From assembly GCA_029262415.1 (NCBI GenBank), contig JAJCZL010000007.1:1-64000 (forward strand): a stretch of 64,000 bases of DNA, in the 5' to 3' direction. The first letter of the stretch is position 1. The number at the start of each line of letters is the position of its first letter. The stretch is from Deltaproteobacteria bacterium (GTDB lineage: Bacteria > Desulfobacterota > Binatia > UBA1149 > JAJCZL01). The notes beneath the pieces are model-generated. The model searched no databases. It was not told the DNA's origin and saw only the letters and a list, made by a program, of their open reading frames with translations. The position numbers and the translations under genes are program-made. Below are positions 9,622 through 18,655 of this stretch, in pieces.

Positions 9622-12173
9622 ATCTCCGGTGAATGTGTCCGGGGAAACTCTACACGGAAGCAAGCCCCGCCGCTGACTCCATCGGTAACGGCAACAAGGG
9701 CTTCGTGGCGCTCCACGATCTTGTGCACTGTCGCCAAACCAAATCCTGTGCCGCCGGGTTTGGTGGTGAAGAAAAGATCGAATACCCGCTCGCGCCGTTC
9801 CACTGGTATGCCCGGACCGGAATCCTCAACCTCCATCCACACCGTCTCGTCACTGGCCTGTCCAAGCGCCCCGGTACGAACCATCACCCGCGTCCCATCC
9901 GCGCTTGCGTCGACGGCATTCGCCAGCAGTTCCACCACCACTTGCTCGAACAACGCCACGTCTACCTGCACGTCTGGTAACGACGGCGCCAGTGTAAGTT
10001 CGATCGTGACGCGTTTCGCTCGTGCCTTCGCGATCATGGCCCGGTGGGCACCCTCGATGATCCGATTGAGTGAGTCCGGCGATAATCGCGGCTCAAACGG
10101 TTTGGAGAACTCGAGCAGCGCAGAAATTCTATCGTTCAAGCGATCAGTTTCCGAGATGATATCGGTAAGCGACGAGGTGTCCTGCCCCTGTTCGGCCTCA
10201 AAGGTTGCGAACTGCGCGGCTGCCTTGATGCCGGCAAGCGGATTGCGAATCGCGTGTGCGACAGCCGCCGACATTTGGCCGATAATAGCCAGACGTTCCT
10301 GGCGGACGAGTTCGTCGCGGGTCTCTCTGAGCTGCGTATTGATCGACTCCAGTGCGATGTTCTTGTCCTCGAGTCCACGCGCCAATGCGTCGATTTTTCC
10401 GTACGCACGGGCGTTCTCCAACGCAACCGCGAGTTGATCGCAAACGGTTTGCAACAGCTCAACGTCTTCGGCGCTCGGTAGTCCCCCCGCACGCCGGACA
10501 CCAACCGACAAGAAGCCGACAAGCCCGCCTTCCAAACGCATCGGTACCGCGAGTGCTACTCCCAGTGCCGGGAGTATCGCGCCCGGCCCCGCTGCCGGCA
10601 AATCCCCTGCCGTCGTCGCTGTCTTAGCTGCAGCATTAGCGGCCGGCGCCACTGTTAGCGGGTCGTCGTCGACACGTAGATATTCGACCACGCCTAGTTC
10701 GCGCACGATTTCATCGAAACCGGGATCCGCCCACCTGCCCAATTCGGGCTCCGCAGTCGGACCATCGCCCACGCCGTGGAGCAGTCTGCCACGTAGCACT
10801 GCGCCGCCGTCGTCGGCGAGCGTGTGGATCCAAACACCGTTGGGCTGGATCGTCTCGTCGATTAACCTCAACACGATGGTGATCAACTCATCAAAATCGA
10901 GGATAGTAGTGAATTTCTTGGCCGTGGAGCTGACGACGCCGTGATAGGTGTAGCGGCGCCGATCGTAGAGTCCGTCGATCACATCTTGGATTCGGGCGCG
11001 ACTGGGATCGGTGATCAGAATCAGCACCAAGACCAACCCCGCCTGCGCGAAACGCGAACCGACGCCGTTGGCCTCGAATACGGAGTTGACCCCGGTGATC
11101 CCGATCGTGTAGATCCCGAGCATAAAGACCGAGAGCGTTGTATAGACCAAGGTACGCTTGATCACGCGGTCGATACCAAACAGATCGTGCCTGGCGATTG
11201 CGTACCCAATAGCCAACGGAAACAGCACGAACACAACGGTCAGGAAGTTAAGCGGGAAGGATACGTCGCCGATATAGACGACAAAAAGCATGACGACAGG
11301 CAAGATGAACGCGCCAAGCACGCCGAGAAGAACGACCTTTATCCTGTCACGGACAGTTGCACTGGGTGTGCGAAAGAAATGCCAAGCGAAAAACGCCATT
11401 GCCGCCCAGCCGACTGCCGCAAGCAACGTGTAACTTGCAGCCTCGAACGCAAGAACAGCGTTGTGGCTGCGGTGAAAAGCAATATTTGCAGCGGTGGCAT
11501 GTGCGAGTCCAAAGACCGCGACACCCGCGATCGCCAGATCTTCGAATCGCCCTCGTACCCGACCCACGGGAAATCGGCTCAACAGGTATAGAGTTACGGC
11601 TGGAAAAAGATTGAGAAAGAAGAAATACGGGACGCGGAACCAGTAGGGGCCAAAGGCATCGCTGGACGTCGCCATGTACAGGCCCAGGTCGGCGCACCAA
11701 AGAAACAGCGACTGCGCCGAGGTCTCTCCCGGCTTCATGTAAAGTACGATGATACCTAGCAACAACAGGGCGATGGCGTCGAATGAGTAAATTCCCAGCA
11801 CGGAGGCCCAAGGCCGAAATCCAAGACGCATCGGTTCGACCGAAACACGATAGACCTCGCCGTTCTTCTCGAGCAGGTACTCAACACCTGCGCCAGGCTT
11901 GCGGCGGGCAAACGCTGCTCGGAACTGGTCGGCATCCGCAACCGGCGCACCGTCGACTTCGAGAACCCACGATAGATACTCAACACCACCTGCCACGCCC
12001 GTCCACGTGGGTTCGCCCACGGCCGGAACGTAGAGGTTCTCCCAAACGAAGAACCCTGGAAACGATTCGCCGTAACGGTCCACAGAATTGACAGTGCAGA
12101 CTGTGACAAAAAAGGTTGCCGCGAAGGCTATCGCGACAAAGAAGCCGCCGGGAGCAAGGACCTTACGTAGCAT
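9618..12173 (-). CDS. Membrane sensor histidine kinase with PDZ-like periplasmic domain, multi-TM region and GAF
   Basis: 851 aa if started at the ATG at 12173. An upstream ATG at 12233 would overlap lnt, so I prefer the shorter form. Numbered from the longer form: TM helix 28-48; PDZ-like segment about 75-135 (VLEVDGAPV); seven or eight TM helices to about 405; GAF-like domain about 430-605; coiled linker; HisKA H-box VAHAIRNPL with His660; HATPase with N-box ELLANAVDA and G-box DSGPGIP. The architecture recalls PrsK-type kinases that work with sigma-54 regulators. Its partner is most likely the adjacent response regulator. The signal is unknown; a PDZ-like sensor could detect exposed protein C-termini. 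Confidence 0.9.
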   Translation of the reverse strand: MLRKVLAPGGFFVAIAFAATFFVTVCTVNSVDRYGESFPGFFVWENLYVPAVGEPTWTGVAGGVEYLSWVLEVDGAPVADADQFRAAFARRKPGAGVEYLLEKNGEVYRVSVEPMRLGFRPWASVLGIYSFDAIALLLLGIIVLYMKPGETSAQSLFLWCADLGLYMATSSDAFGPYWFRVPYFFFLNLFPAVTLYLLSRFPVGRVRGRFEDLAIAGVAVFGLAHATAANIAFHRSHNAVLAFEAASYTLLAAVGWAAMAFFAWHFFRTPSATVRDRIKVVLLGVLGAFILPVVMLFVVYIGDVSFPLNFLTVVFVLFPLAIGYAIARHDLFGIDRVIKRTLVYTTLSVFMLGIYTIGITGVNSVFEANGVGSRFAQAGLVLVLILITDPSRARIQDVIDGLYDRRRYTYHGVVSSTAKKFTTILDFDELITIVLRLIDETIQPNGVWIHTLADDGGAVLRGRLLHGVGDGPTAEPELGRWADPGFDEIVRELGVVEYLRVDDDPLTVAPAANAAAKTATTAGDLPAAGPGAILPALGVALAVPMRLEGGLVGFLSVGVRRAGGLPSAEDVELLQTVCDQLAVALENARAYGKIDALARGLEDKNIALESINTQLRETRDELVRQERLAIIGQMSAAVAHAIRNPLAGIKAAAQFATFEAEQGQDTSSLTDIISETDRLNDRISALLEFSKPFEPRLSPDSLNRIIEGAHRAMIAKARAKRVTIELTLAPSLPDVQVDVALFEQVVVELLANAVDASADGTRVMVRTGALGQASDETVWMEVEDSGPGIPVERRERVFDLFFTTKPGGTGFGLATVHKIVERHEALVAVTDGVSGGACFRVEFPRTHSPEI

Positions 12174-12200
12174 CTTCTCAGTTCTTCGGGGTGCGTCGGC

Positions 12201-13775
12201 GTGACAAATTCGCAAGCGACCCACACGCGCCATCGAAGTTTGCTGTCCGCGTGCGTCGCCTGTGCATTGTACACGGCTTCATTGCCGCCGTTCGGCCTGT
12301 GGTGGCTCGCGTTCGTGGCACCATTACCCTTGGCCCTCGTCGTTCTCGACAGTCGCCGGGAGCCAAGCTTCACTGAGGCCATGATCATCGGCCTCGTATT
12401 CGGTGAGCTCACCACCCTGGCCGTGGGCGGCTACTGGCTCTTTCACGCCGCACACGGCTTTTTCGCCAGGTCGGCCGCCTTCAGCACCCTGTTTACCTTA
12501 GTGACCACACTCACGCATGCGGGTCTGTTTCTTGCTGCCATAGTAGTCAGCGCGTCACGTTTCGGCCGGCTCGGGCCCGCCGCGCGCGTCTTCGCATTCG
12601 GCGGAGTCTGGGTGGCGTCCGAATTCATACGCGCAAACATCCTTTACGGCTGCCCGTGGGACTTCCTCGGCCACGCCTTTAGTGGCGTGCCGGTGTTTAT
12701 GCAGACGGCCGGACTCGGCGGGGTCTATCTGCTGAGCTGGCTCTGCGCCACATCCGGAGCTTCGCTTGCTGTCGCCTACATCGAAAGAGAAAACCGTCGC
12801 GTCTGTTTGATCGCCGCGCTCCTCGCCTTTGCCTTGCCGGTTATGGCTGCTGCGCACGGCTACAGCGTGCTGACCGACAACGCCACACGAACCAATAACA
12901 ACACCAAGCCCTTGGATCCACTGGTGGTCGGGCTGGTGCAAGCGAACGTTGGTCGGCATGAGTTGTGGGAGCCCGAACTCGCACAGCAGCACCTAGAGAC
13001 CTCGCTGCGGCTCAGCCGTTCGCCGCTGCTCGCAGGGTCCGATCTGATCGTTTGGGCGGAGAACGCCGTACCTTTCTTGCTCGACGCGAATAACCCGGCG
13101 CAACAGGCGATCCAACAACTCGCCGATCAGACAGGCGCCGCTGTGCTGCTCGGGGCACCGAGGAACGAGTCTGGTGGTGATGGAACGGCGCGCTTCTTCA
13201 ACTCGCTGTATTTCTTCACGCCGGGATCGCAGACCGTCGAAACTTACGACAAGGCTAAGCTGCTGCCCTACGTTGAGTCTACCCCCGCATGGGCACGCAA
13301 AACGGTGGGGCGACCCAAAGGTGTTGAGTACACAGCGGGAACCGGCGGGGGTTACTTTGAGATCAACGGCTGGCGTATCGCTCCCATGATCTGTTTTGAA
13401 TCCACCTACCCTGAGATTGCGCGCGGATATGCCGCAGCGGGTGCGGATCTACTCGTCAACGTATCGAACGATTCGTGGTTTAACCGCGGTGCTGCTCCGC
13501 AGCAGCACTTTGCGATGACGGTTCTGCGTGCAGCCGAGAACGGCCTGCCGCTGGTTCGTGTAGCCAACACCGGCGTGTCCGCGGTGATCGATAGTTTCGG
13601 CCGTGTCACCAACGAGCTGGATCAAAAAGTGCAAACTGTCGGGAGAAGCACGGTGGTTGCACCGCCGAGAACTCGGCCTCCTTATTCACTCTACGGCGAC
13701 TGGTTCGCGATCGTGGCCACTCTCGTAGGGGTTGTCGGTATCGGCGCTAGCCTGCGAAAACCGCGAGTGGCCTAG
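12201..13775 (+). CDS. lnt: Apolipoprotein N-acyltransferase
   Basis: 524 aa from a GTG start. N-terminal TM helices (residues 15-215) are followed by a carbon-nitrogen-hydrolase (nitrilase-fold) domain. The catalytic triad is visible: Glu287 in VWAENAVPF, Lys351 in TYDKAK and Cys398 in MICFEST. A C-terminal TM helix closes the protein. It N-acylates the lipid-modified cysteine of lipoproteins in the inner membrane, the last step before Lol export, and fits the lipoprotein genes elsewhere in the window. It is divergent from the histidine kinase with only 27 bp between starts. Confidence 0.95.
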   Translation: MTNSQATHTRHRSLLSACVACALYTASLPPFGLWWLAFVAPLPLALVVLDSRREPSFTEAMIIGLVFGELTTLAVGGYWLFHAAHGFFARSAAFSTLFTLVTTLTHAGLFLAAIVVSASRFGRLGPAARVFAFGGVWVASEFIRANILYGCPWDFLGHAFSGVPVFMQTAGLGGVYLLSWLCATSGASLAVAYIERENRRVCLIAALLAFALPVMAAAHGYSVLTDNATRTNNNTKPLDPLVVGLVQANVGRHELWEPELAQQHLETSLRLSRSPLLAGSDLIVWAENAVPFLLDANNPAQQAIQQLADQTGAAVLLGAPRNESGGDGTARFFNSLYFFTPGSQTVETYDKAKLLPYVESTPAWARKTVGRPKGVEYTAGTGGGYFEINGWRIAPMICFESTYPEIARGYAAAGADLLVNVSNDSWFNRGAAPQQHFAMTVLRAAENGLPLVRVANTGVSAVIDSFGRVTNELDQKVQTVGRSTVVAPPRTRPPYSLYGDWFAIVATLVGVVGIGASLRKPRVA

Positions 13776-13944
13776 ATGTTCGCATCCGCTACGATCGCCA
13801 TACTGAGCGGCAGGTTCATCCGCGCTAGTCCGCCGCCGCCCGCCCACTTCGCGATGAAGACCCCACCTGGATCGAACTTCTGAAGACGTTTGTTGCTGCG
13901 GTCTGCAACGTCTATCTCGCCGCCGCTTTTGCCAGAAGCCCCAA
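13776..13944. other. Intergenic region after lnt
   Basis: No convincing gene. Together with the regulatory sites at 13945-14022 it forms the 292-bp gap before the beta-helix gene. No intrinsic terminator with a T-run was found behind lnt. Confidence 0.5.
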
Positions 13945-13962
13945 CTGGGGCAAATCCCCCAG
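13945..13962. promoter_or_regulatory. Palindromic candidate enhancer, CTGGG-N8-CCCAG
   Basis: The 18-bp element has arms CTGGGG and CCCCAG around CAAATC. It repeats the half-sites and spacing of the palindrome at 8171-8188. It sits about 80 bp upstream of the start predicted from the sigma-54-like promoter at 14005-14022. No T-run follows, which argues against an intrinsic terminator. Confidence 0.5.
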
Positions 13963-14004
13963 CCGTCCTTTACGTAGTTATTCTTAAAAAACAATAGGTT
14001 ACAG

Positions 14005-14022
14005 AAGGCATGCATCTTGCTT
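14005..14022 (+). promoter_or_regulatory. Sigma-54-like promoter for the beta-helix gene
   Basis: The sequence AAGGCATGCATCTTGCTT has GG (14007) and GC (14019) separated by exactly 10 bp. It keeps GGCA-G-N4-TTGCTT of the sigma-54 consensus. Predicted transcription starts near 14032, 23 bp before the ribosome binding site at 14055. Confidence 0.6.
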
Positions 14023-14067
14023 TGTCAGTGGCGTACCCCAATTGAACATTTGCAAGGAGGCAAACAG

Positions 14068-15057
14068 GTGAGAGTAAAACAGATTTTGATGCTGGCCCTG
14101 TGCGTAGGGCTGATTCCGACGGTTTCCGCGGCAGCGATTATCAACGTACCCGGAGATTTTAGTGAGATTCGCGACGCGATCGACGCGGCCGTGCCGGGTG
14201 ACACCGTACAAGTCGAGTCGGGTGTTTACACCAGGCGCGTGCGTATCGAGCAACTCGACGGTCTGACCGTCCAAGGCGTGGATACCGGTACCGGCCGCCC
14301 CATTATTCGTCCCGACGCCAATGACGACGCGTTTCGCGTGCGTGATTCATCGGATGTGACGATCACCGGATTCCGCATGGAAGGCGGAGAGCGCGGTGTC
14401 CGTATCGAAAAAGACACGGCCAACGTCAACGTTACCGACAATGAGATGGACGGCGGCCAGGACGGTGTCCGAGTCAAGGGCGGCAGCGGTCACATCATTT
14501 CGAACAACGCGATCAGCAACACGACCAGGGGCCGTGGTGTGCGCATTGACAAAGCGAGCGGCGTGATGGTTGACAGCAACGTCATCGGCAACGCGGCCCG
14601 CGAAGGTGTGCGTGCTACGCGGGCCGATGGAGTTTCGATCACCAACAACGTGATCAGCAATTCAGGAAGGGACGGCATCCGCGTCAAGCGGTCGCTTAAT
14701 GCCATCGTGGGCGACGATCTTCTCGGCGGCAACTCCTCGTCGAGCAACGCCAGAACAGGCATCCGCGTGGAGCGTAGCGACGGCGTTACCATCGCCAACA
14801 ATGCGGCCGACGACAACACCCGGTACGGCTTCCGGGTGCGCGGTTCGGCGCCGATCTCGAGCGTGGCCGATCTGCTTGCGGCTGGAAACCTCGTCAATAT
14901 TTGCAACGGCACTGCCGATTTCCGCGTCGGGAGCGAGTCCGTAGGTGGCTGTGGAGGCGGATCTACGACGACGTCGAGCACCACGACCTCGAGCACCACG
15001 ACCTCGAGCACTACGACAACCTCGTCGATCACGACGACGACAACCTTGGCACCGTAA
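14068..15057 (+). CDS. Exported right-handed beta-helix protein with Ser/Thr-rich tail
   Basis: About 329 aa from the GTG at 14068, chosen because AGGAGG (14055-14060) precedes it by 7 bp and a signal peptide (KQILMLALCVGLIPTVSA) follows directly. The mature part is a series of about 22-residue rungs with NNVISN and GVRV-type motifs, as in NosD/pectate-lyase-fold parallel beta-helices. The last 35 residues are almost only Ser and Thr, a likely flexible spacer or wall-spanning tail. The family includes polysaccharide-binding and cleaving proteins, but no catalytic residues were identified. It is followed after 29 bp by the adhesin-like gene, probably the same operon. Confidence 0.85.
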   Translation: MRVKQILMLALCVGLIPTVSAAAIINVPGDFSEIRDAIDAAVPGDTVQVESGVYTRRVRIEQLDGLTVQGVDTGTGRPIIRPDANDDAFRVRDSSDVTITGFRMEGGERGVRIEKDTANVNVTDNEMDGGQDGVRVKGGSGHIISNNAISNTTRGRGVRIDKASGVMVDSNVIGNAAREGVRATRADGVSITNNVISNSGRDGIRVKRSLNAIVGDDLLGGNSSSSNARTGIRVERSDGVTIANNAADDNTRYGFRVRGSAPISSVADLLAAGNLVNICNGTADFRVGSESVGGCGGGSTTTSSTTTSSTTTSSTTTTSSITTTTTLAP

Positions 15058-15086
15058 CCTGAGTCGGTATTAGGAGAAGCTGGAAC

Positions 15087-17591
15087 ATGAGATCTTTAGT
15101 AGCGCAACGCTTCTTGGCCTGTTTCGCCGCTGCGTCGCTGGTGGGTCTCATGGCCGGCAAAGCCGAAGCGGTCATCCTTGCAGGATCGGCTACCGACGTT
15201 TGTTCGTCGGTAGCCGATCCCTGCGTGGTGGTCGACACGGTTCAGGTAATCAGTGGTTCGGTTTTGGATTTCGGTCTGCGCGCGCTTGAGGTCGGGGTCG
15301 GAGGTCAGTTCGATTTCGCCGACGGTTTCGGCTCGATTCTGTGCGGATCCTTTACCGCAACTTCAGTAACTTCGACCGCCATCGGTCTCCGCGCTACAGG
15401 CGGCACCGCCGGCGGCAGCGCAATCATCGAAGCGCGCGGATCTTGTTCGGGCGACCCTGCGCGTCCTTGCCTGATCGACACCGAATGCAGTGTGGTGTCG
15501 GCGGGCGTGTGTTCGGGGGGGAACGGCACGATATCTCTTGTCGGCAAAATCTCAGGAAATGCGCAGACGCCGGCTGATCTGACGCTACGCGCTGCCGGCA
15601 ATGTCAGCATCAGCGGACCGGTGGATCTTGACGGCACTATATCAACCGCCGGGGGCGGAACCTTGGTGGTCATCTCGACGCGCGGCAACGTGGTGATAGA
15701 CGGCGACCTGAATGCCCAAGGCGGAGGGCTGGACTCGGGCGGTGTTGTTTCGCTCGACGCCGGTGGCGATATCGTCTTGCGCGGTGCCATGGATTTGCGA
15801 GGGGGAGACTTCGACGGCGGTGTTTTCGCGGCTACCGCTGCGGGTGAACTACGCGTCGAGAACGATATTTTATTAGATGCCAAGGCCGGCGAAGGATTCG
15901 GCGGCGACTTGGCGTTGGTCGCGGGTGGAAACCTCACCGTCACGGGCGGAACCTCGGCCAGCCCGATCCTTCTACGCGCCAATGGCAGTACCAGCATCGA
16001 CAACTTCGGCGGTGACGGTGGTTACCACCTGCTGTCGGCCGGCGCTACGTTGTCTCTCGGCGCGTTCGTCAAGGTGATAGCAAACGGTGCGTTGCCCGAT
16101 GGCAGTGGCGGCGATATCGACATTGCCGCAGCGACCGTTTCGATCGACGGCGTCGTTGAATCACGCGGAAACGGCGGTTTTGCAGGCGGGGGGGTGATCG
16201 ACGTCTTTGCGGGCGCGATAGCGGTTTCTTCGAGCGGCCGTATCGACGCGGGAAGCGCAAGTGGTGACGGCGGCGATATTTCTTTGCTCTCGGACGGTGA
16301 CATCCTTATCGCCAGTCTCATCGATGCGGCCGGCGGCGGTGGGGCTGCGGCCGGCTCGGTGCTGGTTGACGGCGCGGCTACGGTGACCATCCAGGGGACG
16401 GTTGCAACCGACGGGGCCACGAGTCTCGGCAACAACATCAGAGTAAGCGGTTGCTCGCTACTGGTCGCCTCCGGCGGCCTGATCGACAATAGCTCGACCG
16501 GCGGCGGTAACACTCTGGTTGGGCGCGGCTTCGTAACGATAGCGGCCGGGGCGCAAGTTCTTGCCGATACCGTCAGTGGATTGAACTCGATCGTTTACGG
16601 TAATCCCGCATTTCCTCCTTCACTAAATGGGACGGTTTCTCCGAGTCCGACCGCGGTGTTCGACGACACGCTCCCTAGCTGTGCGGCCTGCTCGGTGGCG
16701 GCTGATTGCGACGATTCTAACCCCTGCACCGACGACAGCTGCGATCTCGCCGGTGGTTGCATGAACATCGCCAACGCCAACGCCTGCGATGACGGCAATC
16801 CGTGCACCACCGACGATGTGTGCGCTGCCGGCCAATGCACTGGACAGGTGCCGGCAGCTTGTAACGACGGTAACCTTTGTACCGACGATAGCTGTTTGTT
16901 CGACGGCACCTGTGTGAACACCCCGAACATGGCGCCCTGTGACGACGGCACGACCTGCACCACCGGCGACGTTTGCACGGCCGGTGTATGCGTCGGGCAG
17001 GCCCCCGCGATTTGCGACGATGCCGATCCCTGCACGCGCGACACTTGCGACGATGTCAGCGGATGCGTCAACACCCCGGGACCCGTCCCGACTTGTCTAC
17101 TGGCCCCTCGCGCACGCCTCCAGATCAATAACCGCACCGGTGCAAGCAAGGATCGTTTGAAGTGGAAATGGGACAAGGGCGCGGCCTTTGCGGCTGCGGA
17201 TGCCGGCACTCCGGATGCGACGACTGGCTATACGATGTGTATCTATGACACCTCGGCGTCGGTCAGCTCGATTGCCGCGCGACTCGACGTCGCTGCCGGG
17301 GGATCCTGGACGCAGAAAGGCCGCAAGTGGAAATACAAGGACAAGGCCGGCACCTCTTCGGGCGTAGACAAGATGGAGATCCGTTTCGGTGCTTTGGGCA
17401 AAACCAAACTGCGTTTATCGGCCAAGGGCGTGAACCTGCCAATGCCGACGCCGGTGGCGAGCGACCGCTTGTTCTCGCAGGATCCGACCGTCAGCGTGCA
17501 GCTGATCAACAGTGAAGGAACCTGTTGGTCGGCGGGCTTCGCCAGTGCACAGACCAACGACGCCGATCGCTTCAAAGCCCGGGTTCCTTAG
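15087..17591 (+). CDS. Large exported adhesin-like protein: beta-helix repeats, Cys-rich repeats, KYKDK-type C-terminal domain
   Basis: 834 aa with AGGAG about 10 bp upstream of the ATG and a signal peptide ending near KAEA. Residues 30-530 are Gly- and Ala-rich repeats (GGDIVL, GGNLTV), resembling filamentous-haemagglutinin-type beta-helices. Residues 530-670 hold Cys-rich units built on CDDGNPCTTDD and CTDDSC. The C-terminal 165 residues are beta-rich and contain WKYKDK, which resembles the C-terminus of the 690-aa secreted protein at 5435. It is likely a cell-surface or extracellular structural protein. No partner secretion gene is visible. Confidence 0.8.
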   Translation: MRSLVAQRFLACFAAASLVGLMAGKAEAVILAGSATDVCSSVADPCVVVDTVQVISGSVLDFGLRALEVGVGGQFDFADGFGSILCGSFTATSVTSTAIGLRATGGTAGGSAIIEARGSCSGDPARPCLIDTECSVVSAGVCSGGNGTISLVGKISGNAQTPADLTLRAAGNVSISGPVDLDGTISTAGGGTLVVISTRGNVVIDGDLNAQGGGLDSGGVVSLDAGGDIVLRGAMDLRGGDFDGGVFAATAAGELRVENDILLDAKAGEGFGGDLALVAGGNLTVTGGTSASPILLRANGSTSIDNFGGDGGYHLLSAGATLSLGAFVKVIANGALPDGSGGDIDIAAATVSIDGVVESRGNGGFAGGGVIDVFAGAIAVSSSGRIDAGSASGDGGDISLLSDGDILIASLIDAAGGGGAAAGSVLVDGAATVTIQGTVATDGATSLGNNIRVSGCSLLVASGGLIDNSSTGGGNTLVGRGFVTIAAGAQVLADTVSGLNSIVYGNPAFPPSLNGTVSPSPTAVFDDTLPSCAACSVAADCDDSNPCTDDSCDLAGGCMNIANANACDDGNPCTTDDVCAAGQCTGQVPAACNDGNLCTDDSCLFDGTCVNTPNMAPCDDGTTCTTGDVCTAGVCVGQAPAICDDADPCTRDTCDDVSGCVNTPGPVPTCLLAPRARLQINNRTGASKDRLKWKWDKGAAFAAADAGTPDATTGYTMCIYDTSASVSSIAARLDVAAGGSWTQKGRKWKYKDKAGTSSGVDKMEIRFGALGKTKLRLSAKGVNLPMPTPVASDRLFSQDPTVSVQLINSEGTCWSAGFASAQTNDADRFKARVP

Positions 17592-17597
17592 AGGCGG

Positions 17598-17775
17598 ACA
17601 CCGTCGTCGCCGGAATATGTTGGTACGGTCGCCGTGCAGAATCCGTGGGAGCTGATGCACAAGATTCGATTTGGACACCCGGGCACAGGCATGCCGAGTT
17701 GGACCGCCGACGGCGGCAGCGACCAAGGCGCGGCCGACATCGGCATCTATGCCCAGCAGACCTTCCCCTAGCTCT
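17598..17775 (+). pseudogene. Orphan 3' fragment of the cytochrome c module of the first gene
   Basis: Starting 7 bp after the stop of the adhesin-like gene, about 178 bp are nearly identical to the last part of the giant gene (compare 5197-5375), including its stop codon and a few bases beyond. It has no start codon or CXXCH. Single-base differences make it a mosaic: GAGCTGATGCAC matches unit B, whereas GGCACAGGCATGCC matches unit A. It is a relic of a third module copy or of recombination between related genes. Confidence 0.85.
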
Positions 17776-17880
17776 GCGAACTGTCCGGCCGACGGTTGAG
17801 GCTTACGACTACAGAAGATAGTGTCGATGGGTCTTGATGTTGCTGTCGCCGAGCCCGGGCAGCGTGGAGGAGACAAATCG

Positions 17881-18639
17881 ATGATTAGATACTTCCGCGG
17901 ACTAGCGATCACTGTGGCGGTTTTGGTACTCGCGACGGTGTGTCCCGTCTTCGCGCAACACCAGCAGACCGGCGATTCCTCACCGGGCTCGCCGGCGCAA
18001 GCGCAAGCCGAACTCGAATGGACCACGACAGGCAAGGTCGTGGAGTTCATGGACGTGGGCCAGTACACCTACCTGAGCGTCGACAACGGCACTGAGAAGA
18101 CCTGGGTCGCCGCACCGCGTACCAAAGTCGCCGTGGGCGACCGTGTGAAGGTTCCGACCGGAACCCTCATGCAAGACTTCCGTAGCAAGAGCCTTGATCG
18201 CGTTTTTGAACGCATTTACTTCGTCGCTTTTATCGATGTCGTCGGTGCCCCCGGCCACGGCGCGTCCCCTCCGCCCGCGCCGGACACGGCCCCGTTCGGT
18301 GCCGCCGCCGCGTTGGATCTCTCCGGCATAGAGAAAGCGAAAGGCGGCGTTACCGTCGCGCGAGTTTTTGACGACAAGCAACTACTCGCCGACAAAGAGG
18401 TCTTGATTCGTGGCAAGGTCGTGAAGTTCAGCTCGGGGATAATGGGAAGAAATTGGGTTCACCTGCAAGACGGTACCACCAGTGCAGGGAGTCATTCGGA
18501 CCTGACTGTCACCACAAACGCGAACGTAAAAGTCGGCGACACCGTCCTTGTTCGAGGCGTGTTGACGACCGCTCGGGATTTTGGTCACGGCTACAACTAC
18601 GATGTGATCGTCGAGGACGCCGAAGTCACCGTGGAGTGA
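17881..18639 (+). CDS. Exported protein with two OB-fold-like domains
   Basis: 252 aa from the ATG at 17881, chosen for the upstream GTGGAGGAG and the signal peptide that follows (core ITVAVLVLATVCPVFA). A start at 17821 would lack this. After a short spacer there are two similar beta-rich domains, residues about 40-115 and 150-250, joined by a Pro/Ala-rich linker. Both have patterns of OB-fold proteins (GKVVEF, GDRVKV; GKVVKF, GDTVLVRG). Such exported proteins are often annotated as nucleotide-binding or DNA-binding, but the ligand here is unknown. Confidence 0.7.
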   Translation: MIRYFRGLAITVAVLVLATVCPVFAQHQQTGDSSPGSPAQAQAELEWTTTGKVVEFMDVGQYTYLSVDNGTEKTWVAAPRTKVAVGDRVKVPTGTLMQDFRSKSLDRVFERIYFVAFIDVVGAPGHGASPPPAPDTAPFGAAAALDLSGIEKAKGGVTVARVFDDKQLLADKEVLIRGKVVKFSSGIMGRNWVHLQDGTTSAGSHSDLTVTTNANVKVGDTVLVRGVLTTARDFGHGYNYDVIVEDAEVTVE

Positions 18640-18655
18640 GACTTCTTCTCGCGCG

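Noticed and set aside
10941-11591. 216-residue plus-strand frame inside the histidine kinase gene
   Set aside because: Shadow of the kinase TM region: Asp/Lys/Arg-rich, no motif, no ribosome binding site.
13935-13962. GCCCCAACTGGGGC as an intrinsic terminator of lnt
   Set aside because: No T-run follows. The overlapping CTGGG-N8-CCCAG element better explains the symmetry.
14964-15048. Low-complexity ACGACC/TCGAGC repeats as a regulatory repeat
   Set aside because: They encode the Ser/Thr-rich tail of the beta-helix protein in frame.
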